A model generated the notes under the pieces. It ran no database searches, was not told where the DNA came from, and worked only from the letters and a program-made list of their open reading frames with translations. Source: Gammaproteobacteria bacterium (GTDB lineage: Bacteria > Pseudomonadota > Gammaproteobacteria > Ga0077536). From it: 9,583 nt of DNA. The stretch is taken from positions 1-9,583 of the forward strand of contig DAOWDI010000117.1 of assembly GCA_030639105.1 (NCBI GenBank), read 5' to 3'. A program made the translations under genes and the position numbers. This document shows positions 6,236 to 9,583 of this stretch, piece by piece (the stretch's first letter is position 1; every line of letters begins with the position of its first letter).

Positions 6236-7831
6236 ATGGATTTAACCCAGACAGCCATGATTCAAACTGAGACCAAACAGGTGGATCGGCTGTACGATGT
6301 CGCTCATACCGACTGTATCATCGGGTTGATCGCCGCAACGCTGCTGATCGCCATCAGTTGGATTTTCGGGGTGCCAAGGCCGGGCCAGGCCCTGGCTGTC
6401 ATCCCGATAATCGTTGTGCTCGGCCGCTGGATCATCGCACTGTCATACAATCGTGCATCTCCGCCGAACTCGGCGGTCAAGCGCTGGGGGATGATATTCA
6501 ACGCAGGGGCCGCCGCCGGCGCCCTTTCCTGGGGTGCGATCGCCGTCTATTTCATCCATCTGGATATTATCCCGGTTGCCGCCGCCGCCGTGGCCGTGGC
6601 CGCGATGATGAGTTTAATCGCCGTTATCCTTTATGCCGGGTCGCTCGTTACCACGGTGATGTTCGCGGCACTGGCGTTGGTGCCGGGCGCCGCGTTCGCG
6701 GCATTGCGAGCTGATCAGATCGGCACCGTGCTGGGGGCCGCCCTCGTCAGCTCATTCATTATTGCGATACTGTGTGCTCGCGTCGTTAAACAGCTCGTCT
6801 GGGAGTCCGTAATCGCCCATAGTGAAAACGAACAATTGGCTGGCCACCTCGACCAACGACGAACCCAGGTCGAGAAGCTCAACGTGGCGCTCAAAACCAC
6901 CACGGATAAGCGCGAACAGACCGAAATCACCCTCAGACGCGTGTCGACCGATCTCGGCCTGGTTCAAGGTAAAGCCAAAGCCCTGGCAGACACCCTGGAG
7001 CGCGTATCGCCGAGGTGCCAGGTCACCGGGCTCGCCAACCGGAGACATCTTAACGAGCAGTTGGAATCTGAATGGCGGCGCGCGACCCGTGAACAGAAAC
7101 CGGTCTCACTGATCATCGTCGAGATAGACGAGTTCGAAGAATATGTGGAAGCCTACGGGCACCAGTCGGCCGACTCCCTGCTCAAGCGGATCGGACAGGC
7201 GGTCAAAGGCTTCGGCCGCCGATCGGGGGACCTTGCCGGCCGTTACGAGGATGAAAAACTCGCCCTGCTGCTGCCTGGTAGCGATGCACGCAACGCGGCA
7301 CGGATGAGCGAAGCGCTGCGTAAACGCATCGAAACCAGCAAGATCGCCCATGCTGGGGCCAAAAACCGTGACATCATAACAGTCCACCTCGGCGTCGCGA
7401 CGATCAAGCCAGCCCAGAGCCTGCCGCAAACGGAATTACTTAAACGAGCGGATGCGGCACTTTACGAAGCACGTTTCCAGGGCGGGAACAAGGTCGTCGC
7501 TTACAAACCGCTCAGCAAAATGAAACTGGAGCGCTGGGACCAACCCAATGATGGCCAGCTCAACGAACAGTCGTTGACCCAAAAGCTCCTCTTATGGGGA
7601 TACGATACGGTAAAAGATGTTCTGCACCCGGGTGAAAAACCATGCGAACATATTTCGCCAGACGATACGGTCATCGCGATCCTCACCGGCGAATTACTGA
7701 TCGATATGGAAGGACATACCATGACCATCCATGCTGGAGATTCGATCTTCATCCCGCACGGCATACAGGTCCAGTTGCAGGCTTCGGGCGACAAGCCAGT
7801 GATCAAATTTACCGCAAGCAAAAGCAAGTAG
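6236..7831 (+). CDS. Membrane protein with coiled coil, degenerate GGDEF domain and C-terminal cupin domain
   Basis: The 531-residue product starts at ATG 6236, with GGGG (6227-6230) five nt upstream. Residues about 27-183 form roughly six hydrophobic helices, an input region I cannot assign to a named MASE family. Residues about 190-258 are charged and likely coiled coil. Residues about 259-425 are a GGDEF fold (TGLANRR 264-270, YGHQSAD 307-313, ADAALYEAR 405-413). The signature motif is EDEKL (338-342) instead of GGDEF or GGEEF, the first metal Asp is E296, and the nucleotide-contacting Asn position is V304, so cyclase activity is unlikely. The inhibitory-site RxxD (R329-D332) sits intact five residues before the signature. 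Residues about 459-527 form a cupin barrel: HPGEKPCEH with C470 and H472 at the usual HxH, then GDSIFIPHG (501-509) with V512 where the last metal His is expected. Probably a c-di-GMP-binding membrane receptor or scaffold; ligand of the cupin unknown. Confidence 0.85.
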   Translation: MDLTQTAMIQTETKQVDRLYDVAHTDCIIGLIAATLLIAISWIFGVPRPGQALAVIPIIVVLGRWIIALSYNRASPPNSAVKRWGMIFNAGAAAGALSWGAIAVYFIHLDIIPVAAAAVAVAAMMSLIAVILYAGSLVTTVMFAALALVPGAAFAALRADQIGTVLGAALVSSFIIAILCARVVKQLVWESVIAHSENEQLAGHLDQRRTQVEKLNVALKTTTDKREQTEITLRRVSTDLGLVQGKAKALADTLERVSPRCQVTGLANRRHLNEQLESEWRRATREQKPVSLIIVEIDEFEEYVEAYGHQSADSLLKRIGQAVKGFGRRSGDLAGRYEDEKLALLLPGSDARNAARMSEALRKRIETSKIAHAGAKNRDIITVHLGVATIKPAQSLPQTELLKRADAALYEARFQGGNKVVAYKPLSKMKLERWDQPNDGQLNEQSLTQKLLLWGYDTVKDVLHPGEKPCEHISPDDTVIAILTGELLIDMEGHTMTIHAGDSIFIPHGIQVQLQASGDKPVIKFTASKSK

Positions 7832-7955
7832 AAGCCGGCGCACACCAGAGCTTCACCCACACCGCAATACGAGAGGGTTCTAATACTTCCTGCTCTCCCG
7901 TCATTCTATCCAGCCCAGGACTGAAGTCCAACGCTATCTATGCCATACTCAACGG

Positions 7956-7979
7956 CACAAGTGCTGTAACGCGCTTGTG
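7956..7979. repeat. Nine-pair hairpin after the GGDEF-cupin gene
   Basis: CACAAGTGC (7956-7964) pairs with GCGCTTGTG (7971-7979) across the loop TGTAAC; eight pairs are Watson-Crick and one is G-U. No T run follows on the plus strand and no A run precedes it, so it is not a textbook intrinsic terminator. It may cap or protect the 3' end of the upstream transcript. Confidence 0.55.
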
Positions 7980-7984
7980 ATTGG

Positions 7985-8071
7985 CCTGCCCGCGAAATTG
8001 GTGGCGCCTATCTCCAGGGGCAACGCTCCCGGCGGGCGGCCATGTTCATGATCATTGCTCCGGCGGGCAGG
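7985..8071. repeat. Long-range inverted repeat with two competing 3' arms
   Basis: CCTGCCCGC (7985-7993) is the exact reverse complement of GCGGGCAGG (8063-8071). The first copy of the direct repeat, GCGGGCGG near 8032-8039, can pair with the same 5' arm over eight positions including a G-U pair. Two mutually exclusive folds are therefore possible if the region is transcribed. The arms are GC-rich and could partly reflect composition. Confidence 0.4.
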
Positions 8072-8103
8072 AAGTTTGGCATGGTTTATAAAATGCGCTA
8101 ACT

Positions 8104-8118
8104 GTGGGCAGATCCCAC
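8104..8118. repeat. Small hairpin before the FKBP gene
   Basis: GTGGG (8104-8108) and CCCAC (8114-8118) flank the loop CAGAT. It ends 23 nt before the FKBP ribosome-binding site and may be an operator half-site pair or part of the leader. Confidence 0.35.
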
Positions 8119-8141
8119 CTGCAAGATCCTCAACCCTCAAC

Positions 8142-8146
8142 GGAGA
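8142..8146 (+). promoter_or_regulatory. Ribosome-binding site of the FKBP gene
   Basis: GGAGA stands 9 nt before the ATG at 8156. It fixes the start just ahead of a signal peptide. Confidence 0.7.
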
Positions 8147-8155
8147 ACCCTATCA

Positions 8156-8830
8156 ATGAAGTGGCCGCTATACCTGACCTTGACGTTCGGCGTGATTACT
8201 CTCGCCTTTGGGAAAGGGACATCGCTGGCGACGGACAAAGAGAAGTTTAGTTATTCCATCGGCATTCAAATCGGTCAAAGTCTGATGCGGCAAGGTGTCG
8301 ATCTCGACACCGATGCTTTCAACCTCGCCATACGGGATGCAGCCGAAGGCTCCAAACCCAGGTTGGCGCCCGAAGATATGCAGCAGGCCGCAAGCAAGGG
8401 GGAATCGGCAATCTCCGGTGGGCTACGAGAACGCGCCAAATCCAACCTCAAGGCGGGCAAGGCGTTTCTTGCCAAGAACAAGAAAAAGGAGGGCGTCGTC
8501 GCGCTGTCAAGCGGACTTCAATACAAGGTATTACGCACGGGCACCGGTGAATTTCCGCAAGCGAACAGCAGGGTCGTTGTCCATTATGTCGGGACGCTAA
8601 TGGATGGCCGAGAGTTCGACAATTCCCGGCGTCGCGGCGAAGCCGCAACGCTGGACCTCAGGCGGGTCATCAAGGGTTGGCAGGAAGCGATTCCGTTGAT
8701 GCGCACCGGCAGCCGCTGGCGGTTATTCATTCCGCCGCATCTTGCATACGGCGCTAAAGGGGCGGGTGCGGTCATCGGCCCGAACGAAACGCTTATCTTT
8801 GAAATCGAGCTTCTCGATATCGCGCGTTAG
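8156..8830 (+). CDS. Exported FKBP-type peptidyl-prolyl cis-trans isomerase (Mip/FklB/FkpA group)
   Basis: This enzyme catalyses cis-trans isomerisation of prolyl bonds and helps proteins fold, here in the periplasm or on the outer membrane. The 224 residues begin with a signal peptide (hydrophobic about 4-19, probable cut after SLA at residue 25; no lipobox cysteine). The N-terminal dimerisation domain (about 27-115) has the Mip/FklB pattern FSYSIGIQIGQSL, followed by a basic helix (about 90-112). The FKBP domain (about 116-224) keeps most binding-pocket residues: Y144 (VHYVGTL), F154 and D155 (EFDNS), V171, I172 and W175 (VIKGWQEAI), Y198 (LAYG) and F215 (LIFEIELLDI). Leu166 stands near the usual second pocket Phe. 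Activity is expected. It has its own good ribosome-binding site and sits alone between two noncoding stretches, so it is probably monocistronic. Whether it is the orthologue of fkpA, fklB or mip cannot be settled, so no symbol is given. Confidence 0.92.
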   Translation: MKWPLYLTLTFGVITLAFGKGTSLATDKEKFSYSIGIQIGQSLMRQGVDLDTDAFNLAIRDAAEGSKPRLAPEDMQQAASKGESAISGGLRERAKSNLKAGKAFLAKNKKKEGVVALSSGLQYKVLRTGTGEFPQANSRVVVHYVGTLMDGREFDNSRRRGEAATLDLRRVIKGWQEAIPLMRTGSRWRLFIPPHLAYGAKGAGAVIGPNETLIFEIELLDIAR

Positions 8831-8833
8831 ACC

Positions 8834-8848
8834 ATTGGCCCGACCAAT
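8834..8848. terminator. Short hairpin after the FKBP gene, no T tract
   Basis: ATTGG (8834-8838) pairs with CCAAT (8844-8848) around the loop CCCGA, four nt after the stop. A G-rich run follows instead of T, so it is at best a weak or Rho-assisted end. Confidence 0.25.
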
Positions 8849-8880
8849 CCGGGGGCGGGGGTAAGCAGCATGCTAGTGCC

Positions 8881-8908
8881 TTGTCATATGCGATAAACGG
8901 CGTAACAT
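8881..8908 (+). promoter_or_regulatory. Candidate sigma-70 promoter for the 91-residue protein gene
   Basis: TTGTCA (8881-8886, five of six matches) and TAACAT (8903-8908, four of six) are 16 nt apart. Transcription would begin near 8915, leaving a leader of about 25 nt before the ATG at 8940. This is the best promoter-like pair seen in the window. Confidence 0.45.
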
Positions 8909-8939
8909 ACACGCTGGTGAGTTTTACGACAGATCGAAC

Positions 8940-9215
8940 ATGATTGAAGTAGAAAGAAAAATGGGCGATGACCCAATGGTCTTCAATGTCGTCGTATCCG
9001 ATTCAGCGGGCAGCACCAGACATCGCGTTACTCTTGGCAACGGTACTTATCAAAAATTAACGGGTGGTAAGGTCACACCGGATGAGTGTGTTAAAGCGGC
9101 ATTCAAATTCCTGCTCGAACGGGAATCGAAATCGGATATCCTACCGAGCTTCGATATCAACGTGATCAACCTGTCCTTCTCCAGCTTCGAACGGGAATTC
9201 GCGGGCTATATATAG
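8940..9215 (+). CDS. Small conserved-type hypothetical protein
   Basis: The 91-residue soluble protein has a beta-rich first half (MVFNVVVSDSAGSTRHRVTL, residues 13-32) and a helical second half, VKAAFKFLLERESKSDILPSF (51-71), then FDINVINLSF (71-80). The run of a helical FLLERE followed by S/K, I/L and an F-D-x-x-V-I stretch is familiar from small uncharacterised bacterial proteins of about 90 residues, so I expect it to be conserved; no function is known to me. No signal peptide, membrane helix or cysteine cluster is seen (one Cys, C50). The ATG has no close Shine-Dalgarno sequence, only GGTGAG about 20 nt upstream. A promoter candidate precedes it, and the downstream membrane-protein gene begins 49 nt after its stop, so the two may be co-transcribed. 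Confidence 0.75.
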   Translation: MIEVERKMGDDPMVFNVVVSDSAGSTRHRVTLGNGTYQKLTGGKVTPDECVKAAFKFLLERESKSDILPSFDINVINLSFSSFEREFAGYI

Positions 9216-9264
9216 AGCCTCCGCCGAGGCCAACCGCTACGATGGACCGGGTCTCTGGGGTGCC

Positions 9265-9573
9265 GTGCTCGAACCAGTTGAATTAAAAGATTTTCTGACC
9301 GCGGTCACCGCGGGCGCCATGGTGGTCATGCTTGGTGCATTGTATGCACTGGCCTTCGCCATAGCCAAGCTCCGCAAGAAGCGGTGGCTCATTGGAGTTT
9401 CGTACAGCATCTTTGCGGGACTTGGTCTAAGCATATTTATTTTAGCGCGGGCTCTTAACCTGAACGGTTACTGGTGGGCCGTGACCATTACGATGTTGAT
9501 TGGCTATCTGTTGGCGCCACAAGCGATCTGGGAATTATCTGTCGGCACTCACAACGCTTCCGATCAAAGATGA
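9265..9573 (+). CDS. Small three-helix membrane protein of unknown function
   Basis: The 102-residue frame opens with a short acidic head (LEPVELKDF), then three hydrophobic segments at about 11-34, 41-61 and 68-85, separated by a basic loop (KLRKKR, 35-40) and a short polar turn (NLNGYW), and ends in a hydrophilic tail. The basic loop should be cytoplasmic, placing the N-terminus outside. GTG 9265 is the best start: GGGG (9257-9260) is 4 nt upstream, and the frame runs open further back to at least 9217 without an ATG, GTG or TTG. The membrane pattern through the whole length supports a real gene. I do not recognise the family. It follows the 91-residue gene by 49 nt. Confidence 0.65.
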   Translation: MLEPVELKDFLTAVTAGAMVVMLGALYALAFAIAKLRKKRWLIGVSYSIFAGLGLSIFILARALNLNGYWWAVTITMLIGYLLAPQAIWELSVGTHNASDQR

Positions 9574-9583
9574 GCTGACGGGA

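Larger units (their letters stand above)
7832..8155. other. 324-nt gene-free stretch with dense secondary-structure signals
   Basis: No believable coding frame lies here; the long plus frame ending at 7980 is mostly a shadow of the preceding gene. It holds the nine-pair hairpin at 7956-7979, a perfect 9-nt inverted repeat joining 7985-7993 to 8063-8071, two copies of a GCTCC(C)GGCGGGC element (8025-8037, 8057-8068), the palindrome ATGATCAT (8048-8055), and a small hairpin at 8104-8118. It is the likely site of the FKBP gene promoter and of termination for the upstream gene. Confidence 0.6.

Noticed and set aside
7642..7980. 112-codon open frame at the end of the GGDEF-cupin gene
   Set aside because: More than half overlaps the strongly supported cupin coding sequence in another frame, and the rest has no recognisable protein features.
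8088..8093. TATAAA as a sigma-70 -10 box for the FKBP gene
   Set aside because: No -35-like hexamer lies 16-18 nt upstream; the nearby TTGGCA is only 6 nt away.
8076..8096. Sigma-54-like promoter (TTGGCATG with downstream element) before the FKBP gene
   Set aside because: The -24 GG is present but the required GC of the -12 element is absent at the right spacing.
8849..8862. G-rich run after the FKBP gene as a G-quadruplex
   Set aside because: Only two runs of G are present; four are needed for an intramolecular quadruplex.

Overview
The window is chromosomal DNA of moderate-to-high GC from a Gammaproteobacterium. The inference rests on proteins that read closely like the E. coli versions of class II dihydroorotase (PyrC), BioA and PutP, and on a Mip/FklB-type periplasmic FKBP isomerase. 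I cannot name the genus. No phage, IS, integron, CRISPR, rRNA or tRNA is visible; the region looks like ordinary chromosome with several accessory-type genes.

Layout. (1) 1-2254: the 3' nine-tenths of pyrC (its start lies off the left edge), then bioA 6 nt downstream, so probably co-transcribed. (2) 2255-2473: a noncoding gap with a perfect inverted repeat and a strong but badly spaced Shine-Dalgarno sequence, leading into a UspA-type universal stress gene (2474-2908). (3) 2922-3113 on the minus strand: a small two-helix membrane protein, convergent with uspA and divergent from the next gene. (4) 3126-6096: a family 2 glycosyltransferase that starts at TTG, a short MTA/SAH-nucleosidase-like phosphorylase whose GTG start overlaps it, and putP (Na+/proline symporter). 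(5) 6236-7831: an unusual membrane protein with about six N-terminal helices, a coiled coil, a GGDEF domain with a destroyed active site but a retained RxxD inhibitory site, and a C-terminal cupin barrel. (6) 7832-8155: a 324-nt gene-free stretch rich in inverted and direct repeats. (7) 8156-8830: an exported FKBP peptidyl-prolyl isomerase. (8) 8940-9573: a small conserved-looking soluble protein and a small three-helix membrane protein.

How the genes work together. pyrC and bioA serve pyrimidine and biotin synthesis and have no direct biochemical link. The glycosyltransferase and phosphorylase are translationally coupled and probably share a pathway that cannot be named from sequence. PutP, UspA and the FKBP suggest stress, osmotic or envelope physiology, but only loosely. 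The most unusual item is the degenerate GGDEF-cupin fusion. It reads as a membrane-bound c-di-GMP receptor or scaffold rather than a diguanylate cyclase, with a cupin output or co-sensor domain whose metal ligands are mostly lost.
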